A stretch of 64,000 nt of DNA from Clostridia bacterium (GTDB lineage: Bacteria > Bacillota > Clostridia > Oscillospirales > CAG-272), in the NCBI GenBank assembly GCA_017464805.1, contig JAFTYE010000007.1, forward strand, positions 1 to 64,000. The letters run 5' to 3'. Made by a program: the position numbers and the translations under genes. Position 1 is the first letter of the stretch. Every line of letters begins with the position of its first letter. This document shows positions 24,482 through 32,770 of the stretch, one piece after another. Below the pieces are notes generated by a model. The model made no database searches. It had not been told where the DNA came from and saw nothing but the letters and a program-made list of their open reading frames with translations.

Positions 24482-26137
24482 ATGAAAAAACTGCTTTCTC
24501 TTCTGCTTGTGCTCGCCATGCTGACGGGCGTTCTCGCCGCTTGCAGCAGCTCCACCTGCAAGGAGCACGTGGACGCCGATAAAAACGGCGTGTGCGATGT
24601 CTGCGAGGCTGAGGTTCCCATTCCCTGCGACAAGCACACGGACGAGGATCTCAACAACATTTGCGACAAGTGCGGGGCTACCCTGACAAACGATCTGACC
24701 AAGCTGCTTGGCATCAAGATCGTCAAGGTCGCCAAGGATCAGATCGACACTGCCAAATCGGTCAAGATCACCTTTGACGTACAGGCAAGCGTTATCTACA
24801 CCAAAAATGGAGAAGCGGTCGAGAACGACGGCGGTGTGTACACCTACACCATCTACCTCAACCGTACCGAAGAGGGCGTGGATTACAAGGTGCACACCCT
24901 TTCCAAAATCCTCAACGCCGAGACCGGCGCGTATGTCACGGAGCTTGATGCCGTGACCCAGTACAAAATCGGCAGCGTGGTGTATATGTACGACGCGCAG
25001 GAGGACACCTATTGGAGCTACGACACGAGCACATCGCAGGATGGCACGGCCGTAGATGTTACCCTGCAATTGGAGCGTTTGGAGGCTGCGCTTGTTGGCC
25101 TGCTCAACGACTACGCGATGTCCGAGGAGGAGCTGGAAGAGGTTGGATCTGCGCTGGTGACTGCCTTTAGCATCGTCAACGGCAAGGGCAGCCTTTCTGT
25201 TGATCTGAAACCCCATTTTGATTCTCTCAAAGCCTACATCATGGAGCTTGATCCCGAGACGAAAACCGTTCGTTCTCTCTTCAACGACATTTTGGCACTT
25301 GCCGATCCTTCGCTGACCGTTGAACAGATCGTAGACACGATCGAGGACGTGGGTGCGATGAATGTTGCCGAGGCTCTTTCCGCAATCGACATCTATCTGA
25401 CCGACGAGTACGGCAAGACCTTGCAGGGACTTTACGATGAGCTGCTTGCAAACGAGAACGCGAAGGTGCTTATCGCCTCGCTTGTTCTGGTCGCGGATGC
25501 AACCCCTGAGGAACAGGCACAGTTTGATGCTTGGTACGGGAGTCTGCAAGCACAAAAGATCGCCGATCTGATCCCCGAAGAGATGAAGGCCATGACGGTT
25601 TACGACCTTTTTGCCCTCTTCTTCGCGCCGAAGTACGATACACCCGACGACAGCTTTGAGGATGGCGGTGTCGAGATGATGTCCGACGAGGAGCTTGCGG
25701 AGCCCGATTATATCACGTTGGAGGAGACGATCGCACAGCTGAACATGCTCCTTGACTCGACCCTTGCAGATCTTGAAATGCTCTTCGGCCTCCCGACAAC
25801 CACATTGGTGGAAAGCGCGCAGATGATCGCAGACGGCACCGAGGTGAAGGAGCTGAATGCCAAAATGGATCTGGACTTTGACAACATTTACAAATTGAAG
25901 TCCATGACCCTTACGCTCAATCTGGAAATGAGCGGCAACTACTTCGGCATCGCAGGACCGGCTCCCGATGAGGGCGATGACGAGGTGACCGAACTCAACC
26001 CCGCTACCGCGGAAGGCACGGAAGAGGTGGACAGCGTGCTTACGACCATCAAGGTTGCGGCCGCCATGACGGTATCCGAGATCTCGGACACGGCCGTGAC
26101 CATCACGGCCCCGACCAACGTAACACCCACCGTATAA
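24482..26137 (+). CDS. Cys-rich-headed lipoprotein of unknown function (551 aa)
   Basis: Signal with lipobox LTGVLAAC. Residues 24-68 contain two 'D-x-D-x-N-x-x-C-D-x-C' units (DADKNGVCDVC and DEDLNNICDKC) that look like calcium- or zinc-binding loops of the kind common ahead of secreted clostridial domains. The rest (70-551) is acidic, beta-strand rich at first and then long-helical (about 200-400), ending with a TVSEISDTAVTITAP strand. No named domain recognised. A monocistronic gene with AAGGAG ribosome site and its own promoter and terminator. Function unknown. Confidence 0.75.
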   Translation: MKKLLSLLLVLAMLTGVLAACSSSTCKEHVDADKNGVCDVCEAEVPIPCDKHTDEDLNNICDKCGATLTNDLTKLLGIKIVKVAKDQIDTAKSVKITFDVQASVIYTKNGEAVENDGGVYTYTIYLNRTEEGVDYKVHTLSKILNAETGAYVTELDAVTQYKIGSVVYMYDAQEDTYWSYDTSTSQDGTAVDVTLQLERLEAALVGLLNDYAMSEEELEEVGSALVTAFSIVNGKGSLSVDLKPHFDSLKAYIMELDPETKTVRSLFNDILALADPSLTVEQIVDTIEDVGAMNVAEALSAIDIYLTDEYGKTLQGLYDELLANENAKVLIASLVLVADATPEEQAQFDAWYGSLQAQKIADLIPEEMKAMTVYDLFALFFAPKYDTPDDSFEDGGVEMMSDEELAEPDYITLEETIAQLNMLLDSTLADLEMLFGLPTTTLVESAQMIADGTEVKELNAKMDLDFDNIYKLKSMTLTLNLEMSGNYFGIAGPAPDEGDDEVTELNPATAEGTEEVDSVLTTIKVAAAMTVSEISDTAVTITAPTNVTPTV

Positions 26138-26152
26138 AAGGCAAGAACAAAG

Positions 26153-26184
26153 AGCCGCCCCCTGACAAGGGGGCGGCTTGTTTT
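26153..26184. terminator. Terminator between lipoprotein and CDF transporter genes
   Basis: AGCCGCCCCC (26153-26162) and GGGGGCGGCT (26169-26178) with a TGACAA loop; T-rich downstream. Convergent genes on both sides. Confidence 0.85.
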
Positions 26185-27352
26185 ATTCCCTGTCTACGGT
26201 GACAACGGTACGGAACAGGGGATTTTCTCTTACGACGGCGGCAGCGATGCGCTCGCGCAGCTCATCATCCCGCAAGGGGAATTCAAAGGGTGTGGCAATA
26301 TCAAAAATAAGATTGTGGTGGGTAGTGCCGCGCACGAAGCGAAAGTCGTGCATGTGCAGCTCGGGGGAGATGGTATTCACGATTCCCTGCACCAGCTCAT
26401 GCAGGCGGTCAACCTCGGAATCGCCCACAACGATGGGATCGGCGTGGATGGTACACAAAATGCCCAGCTCCTCACCGAGACGACGTTCGATGTTGTCGAT
26501 CATATCGTGCGTTTCGTAGACGTCGCGTGCGCCGTCCACCTCTACGTGGAGGGAGGCCATGGAATGCCCCGGGCCGTAGCTGTGAACGATCAGATCGTGA
26601 ATGCCGAGTGCCTCGGGATATTCGGAAACGATCCTGCGAATGGCAGACACTGTTTCGGCAACGGGACGCTCGCCGAGGATGGAGTTTTTGGTTTCGTTCA
26701 GGATCTTGCAGCCTGCGACGATGATCAGCACAGCGACAAAAACACCGAAATAACCGTCAAGGAAGTACCAGTCAAGCGTGAGCGTCAGCACGGTCGAGAG
26801 GAGAGCGGCGGCGGTGGAGACACAGTCCATGAGACTGTCGGTCGCTGCGGCACGCATGACCGAGGAGTCGATCCTTTTCCCGATGCGATAGTTGAACAGA
26901 CCGAGCCAAAGCTTCACGGCGATGGAGATCGTCAAAATGACGATCGAGGCGACCATATAGGTATCATCGGGTCGGGAGGGATCGAAGATCTTTTTCCCCG
27001 AGGAAAGAAGCAGTTCCGCACCGACAAGCAGAATGAGAAAGGACACGATCATGGAGGCCACATATTCGATACGCGCATGCCCAAAGGGGTGGTCACGGTC
27101 GGCCGGCTTGGCGGCGATGCGAAAGCTGACAAAGGAGACGAGTGAGGAGCCGGAATCCGATAGGTTGTTGACGGCGTCTGCCGTGATGACGATAGAGCCG
27201 ACGAGCGTGCCGATGAGGAATTTCATAACGGCAAGCAGGAAGTTGCACAGCATGGATACGATGCTGACCATGGTGCCGTAACGCAAACGCACGGCGGGGT
27301 CGGCGATATTGTGACGGTCGCGCACGAACAGGCGCGAAAGTAATTCTGTCAT
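26183..27352 (-). CDS. Cation diffusion facilitator (CDF) metal exporter (389 aa)
   Basis: Six membrane helices with the CDF metal sites: 'ADAVNNLSDSGSS' in helix 2 and 'AATDSLMDCVS' in helix 5, plus the loop 'DRDHPFGHARIEY'. The C-terminal cytoplasmic domain (about 215-389) is longer than in the shortest CDFs and carries several His (HSYGPGHSM, HADPI, HMHDF, THHN). Family members export Zn, Mn, Fe or Co in exchange for protons; the N-D/D-D pattern suggests Mn, Fe or Zn but does not decide. Functionally opposite to the ZIP importer 4.5 kb away. Confidence 0.93.
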   Translation of the reverse strand: MTELLSRLFVRDRHNIADPAVRLRYGTMVSIVSMLCNFLLAVMKFLIGTLVGSIVITADAVNNLSDSGSSLVSFVSFRIAAKPADRDHPFGHARIEYVASMIVSFLILLVGAELLLSSGKKIFDPSRPDDTYMVASIVILTISIAVKLWLGLFNYRIGKRIDSSVMRAAATDSLMDCVSTAAALLSTVLTLTLDWYFLDGYFGVFVAVLIIVAGCKILNETKNSILGERPVAETVSAIRRIVSEYPEALGIHDLIVHSYGPGHSMASLHVEVDGARDVYETHDMIDNIERRLGEELGILCTIHADPIVVGDSEVDRLHELVQGIVNTISPELHMHDFRFVRGTTHHNLIFDIATPFEFPLRDDELRERIAAAVVRENPLFRTVVTVDRE

Positions 27353-27367
27353 AGAATTCTCCTAAAA

Positions 27368-27391
27368 CAATAGCCCCCATGGGGGCTATTG
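27368..27391 (-). terminator. 24-bp perfect palindrome ending the trigger-factor-like gene
   Basis: CAATAGCCCCC and GGGGGCTATTG around AT; a T4 run follows on the minus strand. It lies between two genes of the same direction, so it separates the units. Confidence 0.8.
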
Positions 27392-27396
27392 CAGTA

Positions 27397-28641
27397 TCAG
27401 GTATAGGTGATGTTGCCGCGTTTTTCGGCTTCATCAAGAAGATATTTGTTGGTTTTTTCACGAAGGAACTGGTCGCGGACCTCCTCTTCCTCCACGCCGT
27501 CGGCATAATCCTCACCGTAGAGCTCGATAAACTCCGCATCCCAATACTCGTAATCCTCGTCGGTGAGGGTGATACCCTTGCTCTGCACGATGTAGCGGAA
27601 GACCATTTCCTGACGGATATACTCATCGGCCTCGGCGGCAAGGACGGTCATATAATCCGAGCCGTAGCCGTAGGCAGAGGCAACCATATCACGGGTGAGC
27701 TCACCCGTTCCGAAATAGTATTCATAATACGAGGGATTGGATTCCTTGATGCCTTCGATATACTCGATGCGGCTCTCAAACCACTCGTCGATATATTGGT
27801 CAACCAGCCTGTCGGGAATGTTTTCGAAGGTGGCCTCCTTACAGAGAGCATCATAGAGGGCATAGAGCTTGTAGGTCTTTCCGTTCTCCTCCATATCGTC
27901 CTCGAGGTACTTACGGATCTCGGTGAAGCAGGATTCGAGGGCGGCGTAGCAGCTATCCCCCGTTTTGCCGAGGATAAGGTTGAGCATATCGACGTCGATA
28001 TTCTCGTGTGTATAGTAGCCCGAGGTATCACCGATGTGGTAGAGCTTACAGAAGAAGATGACCTCCTTGCCCGCAAGCTCGGTACTGCCGTAGCTTGTCG
28101 GGAAGGTCACGCGCAGGCGAACGGGGGCATCCTCGCCATGCTCGGCAGGGACGTAGCCGATAAGACCGGATTCAAAACCGGGAATATAGGTGTTCGAGCC
28201 GATCTTCAGACGGGTGAGCGAGGTGGCGGTGCCGCCCGAGAAGCCGAGGCCGAGGTCCACGATCTCGGTATAGGAAAGGCCTGTGGCCTCCACATCGGTG
28301 AGCCTGCCGGCGGTAACGGCATCGTTCAGGGCAGACATGGTCACGCCGCAATAAACGAGGTAGAGCTCGTCGCCGTTGGCGATGGCCTTGGTTGTGTCGG
28401 CGAGGGGCTTATAGAACGGATTATCCGCATCCTCAAAAAAGGCATTAAAATTATCGTACACGTCCTGGTCGGAGATGCTGTTTTTGACCGAGAATTTGAT
28501 ATCCAGGGGATCGGACGCAAAGCTGACGTATTTGGTCATATCCTCGGTGCGATAATCGAATTTACCGCTGCATGCCGCAAGGGAAAGGGCCACTGTTACG
28601 ATGAGCAAGCAGAGGGCAAGGATTCTTTTCGTAAGTTTCAT
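27397..28641 (-). CDS. Trigger-factor/FKBP-type lipoprotein, probable extracytoplasmic foldase (414 aa)
   Basis: The start is the ATG at 28639-28641 (GGAGG five bases upstream); the longer frame has no signal peptide. Lipoprotein signal with lipobox ALSLAAC. Residues 80-220 form an FKBP-type domain of trigger-factor style: 'IPGFESGLIGYVPAEHG', 'LRVTFPTSYGSTELAGKEVI'. Residues 225-414 are helical like the trigger factor C-terminus (SKGITLTDEDYEYWD, EEEEVRDQFLREKTNKYLLD). The ribosome-binding N-domain is absent. A lipid-anchored version would act on secreted proteins as prolyl isomerase and holdase, comparable in role to PrsA. Strong promoter at 28670-28698. Confidence 0.85.
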   Translation of the reverse strand: MKLTKRILALCLLIVTVALSLAACSGKFDYRTEDMTKYVSFASDPLDIKFSVKNSISDQDVYDNFNAFFEDADNPFYKPLADTTKAIANGDELYLVYCGVTMSALNDAVTAGRLTDVEATGLSYTEIVDLGLGFSGGTATSLTRLKIGSNTYIPGFESGLIGYVPAEHGEDAPVRLRVTFPTSYGSTELAGKEVIFFCKLYHIGDTSGYYTHENIDVDMLNLILGKTGDSCYAALESCFTEIRKYLEDDMEENGKTYKLYALYDALCKEATFENIPDRLVDQYIDEWFESRIEYIEGIKESNPSYYEYYFGTGELTRDMVASAYGYGSDYMTVLAAEADEYIRQEMVFRYIVQSKGITLTDEDYEYWDAEFIELYGEDYADGVEEEEVRDQFLREKTNKYLLDEAEKRGNITYT

Positions 28642-28669
28642 ACGTTCCTCCAAAGTTTTCACTTCTTTT

Positions 28670-28698
28670 ATTGTATAACATGCAGGGCGGTTTGTCAA
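28670..28698 (-). promoter_or_regulatory. Promoter of the trigger-factor-like lipoprotein
   Basis: Minus strand TTGACA (28693-28698), 17-bp spacer, TACAAT (28670-28675). Confidence 0.85.
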
Positions 28699-28779
28699 GC
28701 ACGGATATGTGAACATTTTTCCGTCCGCAACCATACCCTGTTATTGCATACGTCTCTGTATGTGAAAGGAGCGCCTTTC

Positions 28780-29004
28780 ATGGAGCCATGCACTTTGACT
28801 GTTGGCACCGTTACCCGGGCACTTGCCGCGCGCCGTCTCCTTTCTGCCGCCCGCATTCCCGCCCGTATGGTCAAGACCGCCGGCTCAAAAGTCGGCGGAT
28901 GCGCCTACGCGCTGGTGGTCGCGGCGGCGGATATGCCGAAGGCGGTGGAAATTCTCGGGGACAATAAGATCTCTTTTGAATGGTCGCGCGGTGAGGGCAG
29001 GTGA
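28780..29004 (+). CDS. DUF3343 putative Se/S carrier-like protein (74 aa)
   Basis: Short alpha/beta protein: 'RALAARRLLSAARIPARMVK', then SKVGGCAYALVV with a single conserved-looking Cys in the GGCAYA loop, and a final helix 'MPKAVEILGDNKI'. The pattern is that of DUF3343, a family proposed to carry activated sulfur or selenium because it sits with cysteine desulfurase genes. Here the desulfurase begins 6 bp later, fitting the known pair: desulfurase makes a persulfide and the Cys of this protein may accept it. Recipient unknown. AAAGGAG ribosome site. Confidence 0.88.
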   Translation: MEPCTLTVGTVTRALAARRLLSAARIPARMVKTAGSKVGGCAYALVVAAADMPKAVEILGDNKISFEWSRGEGR

Positions 29005-29010
29005 CGGGCC

Positions 29011-30126
29011 ATGATATATTTTGACAATGCTGCCACCACCTGGCCAAAGCCACCCTCGGTTCTCGGTGAGGCAAGACGGGCGGTGGAGCTATACGGCGGA
29101 AACCCCGGCCGCTCCTCCCATGCGCTATCCTTGCGCGCAGCGGAGAAGATCGACGAGGTCCGACACCTCGTGGCCGCCCTGTTCGCACTTCCCTATCCGG
29201 ATCACATCGTATTTACCCAAAACGCGACCTACGCCCTGAACCTGGCCATCCGCACCCGCGTGCGGCAGGGCATGCACATTCTGATCAGCAACCGCGAGCA
29301 TAATGCGGTTTACAGGCCCGTGTGCCGTCTTGTGCAGGATGGGGTCGCGGAATTTGACGTGTTCTCCACCGACGGTAACGTAGCGGAAAACATTCTGTCC
29401 CTTCTACGTCCCGAAACAGGGATGCTGATTTGCAACCACATTTCCAACGTGGACGGCGCGACCGCCCCCATCGGTGAGATCGCCGCGCTTTGTCGGGCGC
29501 GAGGCATTTACTGCATCCTCGACCTCTCGCAATCCGCGGGACACCTGCCGCTTACCTTCACCCAAGACACCCTACCCGACGCCCTGTGTGCGCCCGCGCA
29601 CAAGGGGCTTTTCGGGATCCAGGGCTGCGGCTTTGCGTGGCTACGAAGCGGGGCGGGGCTATCCACCTTTCTGGAGGGGGGAAGCGGCTCTGCCTCCCGC
29701 ATGCCCACCATGCCGACCGAGCTGCCCGAGCGCATGGAGGCGGGAACCTTACCGACTCCTGCGATCGCCGCACTGGGCGAGGGGATACGGTTCGTGCGAT
29801 CGGTTGGTCTTGAGGCGATCGCCGCCCATGAGGCAGCCTTGGCCGACCGCCTGTGCACGCGCCTTGCAAAAGAAAATCGCATCCGCCTCTATCGCGGCGA
29901 GGGAGCGGGCTTGCTTTCCTTCGTCTGCCGAGGAATATCCCCCGAGGCACTGACCGCCGCCCTTGACGGGCGGGGCATCTGCGTGCGAAGCGGTCTGCAC
30001 TGCGCGCCGCTTTCTCACGCGGCCATCGGCACGATCGAGGAGGGGACGGTGCGGGTAAGCTTTTCCTACTTCAACCGTGCATCCGAGGTCGATCGGTTTG
30101 CCGACGTTTTACTATCCTTGTTATGA
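29011..30126 (+). CDS. Cysteine desulfurase family class V aminotransferase (371 aa)
   Basis: PLP fold type I, class V: MIYFDNAATTWPKP opening, 'SNREHNAVYRP', 'NVDGATAPIGEIA', 'ILDLSQSAGH' and 'APAHKGLFG', whose Lys binds PLP. The catalytic Cys is in RSGLHCAPLSH, and the C-terminus 'GTVRVSFSYFNRASEVDRF' is typical of the Csd-like subgroup that pairs with DUF3343. It removes sulfur (or Se) from cysteine to give an enzyme persulfide. It differs from IscS/NifS in the shorter Cys loop, as in SufS/Csd. No scaffold (IscU/SufU) gene follows. Confidence 0.93.
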   Translation: MIYFDNAATTWPKPPSVLGEARRAVELYGGNPGRSSHALSLRAAEKIDEVRHLVAALFALPYPDHIVFTQNATYALNLAIRTRVRQGMHILISNREHNAVYRPVCRLVQDGVAEFDVFSTDGNVAENILSLLRPETGMLICNHISNVDGATAPIGEIAALCRARGIYCILDLSQSAGHLPLTFTQDTLPDALCAPAHKGLFGIQGCGFAWLRSGAGLSTFLEGGSGSASRMPTMPTELPERMEAGTLPTPAIAALGEGIRFVRSVGLEAIAAHEAALADRLCTRLAKENRIRLYRGEGAGLLSFVCRGISPEALTAALDGRGICVRSGLHCAPLSHAAIGTIEEGTVRVSFSYFNRASEVDRFADVLLSLL

Positions 30127-30148
30127 GGGCGCGCACGCGCCCTCTTTT
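30125..30148 (+). terminator. Terminator after the desulfurase
   Basis: GAGGGCGCG and CGCGCCCTC with a CA loop, followed by TTTTCTTTTT. Confidence 0.85.
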
Positions 30149-30235
30149 CTTTTTGAAAAATTTGTGATATACTGTAACCAACCACCCACAAAAACCGTCT
30201 TTTGGGGTGAAGGGCCAAGAAAGGGAGGTGAGGAC

Positions 30236-30790
30236 ATGGAGGACGAAAGGATCGTTTCGTTATATTTTGACCGCTCCGAGCAGGCGATCGCCGAAACGCA
30301 GAAGAAGTACGGCAGATACTGTCGCACGATCGCGCGCAATATTCTGGCGGATGAGGGCGAGGCCGAGGAGTGCGAAAACGACACCTATCTGCACACCTGG
30401 TGTACCATTCCCCCCGCGCGGCCGCGCTTTTTGCGCGCGTTCCTTGGGAAGATCACACGCAATCTCGCGCTGGACCGCTACGCCGCCCGCGTGACCGACA
30501 AGCGAAACGGAACGCTGGTGGCAATCTCCGACGAGCTGGCCGCTTGCCTGCCTGACCTCACTTCACCCGATGTGGGCGAGGGGCTTGCCCTGCGCGAGTC
30601 GCTTAACCGTTTTCTCTCCCATCTACCTGCCCGCACGCGGATCCTATTCGTTCGACGGTATTTCTACCTACTGCCCGTGCGCGAGATCGCCGAGGGGCTG
30701 GGGATTGGAGAAAGCTACGCAAAGGTGTTGCTGCACCGCACGCGAAATGCCCTTCGCATTTTTTTGAAAAAGGACGGTTTTCACGTATGA
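30236..30790 (+). CDS. ECF-type RNA polymerase sigma factor (184 aa)
   Basis: Region 2 (about 15-85): 'YGRYCRTIARNILADEGEAEECENDTYL' pattern then 'FLRAFLGKITRNLALDRYAA', giving the -10 binding and core binding surfaces. Region 4 (about 118-178): 'FLSHLPARTRILFVRRYFYL' and the HTH 'VREIAEGLGIGESYAKVLLH'. Size and two-domain layout fit ECF sigma factors. AGGGAGGTGAGG ribosome site. The next gene overlaps by 4 bp and encodes a membrane protein with a cytoplasmic head, the usual place of an anti-sigma factor. Confidence 0.92.
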   Translation: MEDERIVSLYFDRSEQAIAETQKKYGRYCRTIARNILADEGEAEECENDTYLHTWCTIPPARPRFLRAFLGKITRNLALDRYAARVTDKRNGTLVAISDELAACLPDLTSPDVGEGLALRESLNRFLSHLPARTRILFVRRYFYLLPVREIAEGLGIGESYAKVLLHRTRNALRIFLKKDGFHV

Positions 30791-32721
30791 AAGAGCATGA
30801 TGACCTTCGCCGATTCGGCGAAATAGACGACCGCTTTGTGGAGGAGGCGACCCCCGGCGGGCGCGTGAGGCGAAGGCGCCGTTTTGTGGCCCTTGTTGCC
30901 GCCTGTCTATCACTTGTACTTCTGATTCCATGCGGGGTGTACCTTTTTACGCCCTTTGACACCACCCCGCCCGACGTATCCGATTACAAAAACAGCCCGT
31001 ATTATCCGATCATCGAGCGGCTGAACGAGTATTCCTACGTTCGCCCTGCCTATCAGAACTATTTCGAGCTGCTCACAGACCGTGTAGAGAACGGTATCGA
31101 CGATCTCTTCGGTAGCGGCAAAGGCACCAACAATGCGCCGAGTGAGGCGCCGAGTTCGCCTGGCGGCGGCAACATGTCGAACGATGGAGTCGGCGAATAC
31201 GTCGAGGTGACCGACAACCAGGTCGCGGGCGTGATCGAGGGAGATCTGATTAAGCGGAGCTCCACGCACATCTACTATCTCCACAACAGCGCCCTTTCCG
31301 TTTACCGCATTGCGGGCGAGGAGACCGAACAGGTCGGCCGCTACATTCCCAATGCAGGCGATGACGAATATAGCAAGACTTGGAACGGGGCGTGGGAGAT
31401 GTACCTGTCTGCCGACTGCCGCACCGTGACCCTGGTCGCACCGTACTACTCCAAAGAGACCGAAAGTGCCGTGCAGGTGATCTCCCTTGATGTCAGCGAT
31501 CCTGCCTCTATTTCCGTGACAAGCCGCTTTACTGTAACAGGCGGTTATCTTTCCTCCCGCTCGGTGAACGGCAAGCTGATGCTCATGACCGAGTTTTATG
31601 CCAAGACAGACTTTGACGACGAGAGCTCCTTTATTCCGCAGATCGACATGGGAAATGGTTGTGAGAGCATTCCGATAGATTCGATCCTTTTCCCCGATGA
31701 GCTGACCTCCCGCCGTTACACGGTGGTCTGCCAGCTGGACGAGGCGACCCTCTCCTACGAGGGAAGCGCGGCCTTCCTTTCCTACTCCGATGAGCTTTAC
31801 GTGTCGGCCAAGCACATCTTTGCGACCCGCTCCTTTGCATCCGTGACGCCAACCGAAAACGAAAAGGCACTTCACGAGGACATGACCGAGATCTCCTGTC
31901 TGTCTTACGGTACGGATGGCTTCGGATACCGTGGCTCGGTAACGGTAAAGGGACGAGTCAAGGATCAATACAGCATGGATGAATACAACGGTATGCTGCG
32001 CGTGGTGACCTCTACCACACAGATCACCATGAACTACGACAAAAAGGGACAAGGGGATTACAATCTGCACGGCGTGATAACCTCTTCCTCGGTTGCCCGA
32101 GAAAGCGCCAACCTGTACTGTATTGACATTTCCACGTGGGAAACGGTGGGCGAGGTGATCGGCTTCGCACCGCAGGGCGAAACGGTTGAGTCGGTACGCT
32201 TTGACGGAGAGGCTGCCTACGTTTGCACAGCCATGGTCGTGCTACTGACGGATCCCGTGTTCTTCTTCGATCTTTCGGATCCGACGAGCATCACTTACAC
32301 CGACACGGGTACGATCGACGGCTATTCCTCCTCCCTTGTCAGCATGGGCGACGGCTTTTTGCTGGGAATCGGCGTGGGTGCGAAGAACGGCAGTCTGAAG
32401 ATCGAGGTGTACGAGGAGGACGGCGACCGCGTGGTATCGGTTTGCAGCTATGAGATCGAATTCTGCTCCTTCTCCTCCGATTACAAGGCCTATTATATCG
32501 ACCGCGAGAATGGCCTCATCGGCCTTGGCGTAGCGGATTATTCTTACACGGCCGACAGTATCTACCGTTATATCCTGCTGCACTTTGACGGCTACGAGCT
32601 ACACGAGCTGGCAGACGAGCCGCTCGGCGGCATCTACGACACCCAACGTGGCGTATATATCGAGGACTATTTCTATATGTTCGGCGCGGATGACTGCAAG
32701 GTCATAAAGATCTTTGCATAA
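30787..32721 (+). CDS. Membrane-anchored beta-propeller protein, probable anti-sigma/sensor (644 aa)
   Basis: Residues 1-36 are cytoplasmic and charged (LRRFGEIDDRFVEEATPGGR and five Arg), residues 37-58 a single membrane helix, and 60-644 extracellular. The outer part has the secreted beta-propeller signature (Beta_propel, distantly WD40-like): 'VTDNQVAGVIEGDLIKRSST', 'IYYLHNSALSVYRI', 'NLYCIDISTWETVGEV' and 'VRFDGEAAYVCTAM'. The 4-bp overlap with the ECF gene implies stoichiometric synthesis. The cytoplasmic head is shorter than normal anti-sigma domains, so direct sigma binding is inferred, not seen. The propeller would be the sensor at the surface. Confidence 0.85.
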   Translation: MKEHDDLRRFGEIDDRFVEEATPGGRVRRRRRFVALVAACLSLVLLIPCGVYLFTPFDTTPPDVSDYKNSPYYPIIERLNEYSYVRPAYQNYFELLTDRVENGIDDLFGSGKGTNNAPSEAPSSPGGGNMSNDGVGEYVEVTDNQVAGVIEGDLIKRSSTHIYYLHNSALSVYRIAGEETEQVGRYIPNAGDDEYSKTWNGAWEMYLSADCRTVTLVAPYYSKETESAVQVISLDVSDPASISVTSRFTVTGGYLSSRSVNGKLMLMTEFYAKTDFDDESSFIPQIDMGNGCESIPIDSILFPDELTSRRYTVVCQLDEATLSYEGSAAFLSYSDELYVSAKHIFATRSFASVTPTENEKALHEDMTEISCLSYGTDGFGYRGSVTVKGRVKDQYSMDEYNGMLRVVTSTTQITMNYDKKGQGDYNLHGVITSSSVARESANLYCIDISTWETVGEVIGFAPQGETVESVRFDGEAAYVCTAMVVLLTDPVFFFDLSDPTSITYTDTGTIDGYSSSLVSMGDGFLLGIGVGAKNGSLKIEVYEEDGDRVVSVCSYEIEFCSFSSDYKAYYIDRENGLIGLGVADYSYTADSIYRYILLHFDGYELHELADEPLGGIYDTQRGVYIEDYFYMFGADDCKVIKIFA

Positions 32722-32730
32722 CACGAAAAA

Positions 32731-32758
32731 AAAGGCACCTGCCACGGCAGGTGCCTTT
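32731..32758. terminator. Bidirectional terminator
   Basis: AAAGGCACCTGCC (32731-32743) and GGCAGGTGCCTTT (32746-32758) with an AC loop; A-run before and T-run after. Serves the propeller gene and, from the other side, the GH13-like gene. Confidence 0.9.
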
Positions 32759-32770
32759 TCTTTATGCGGA

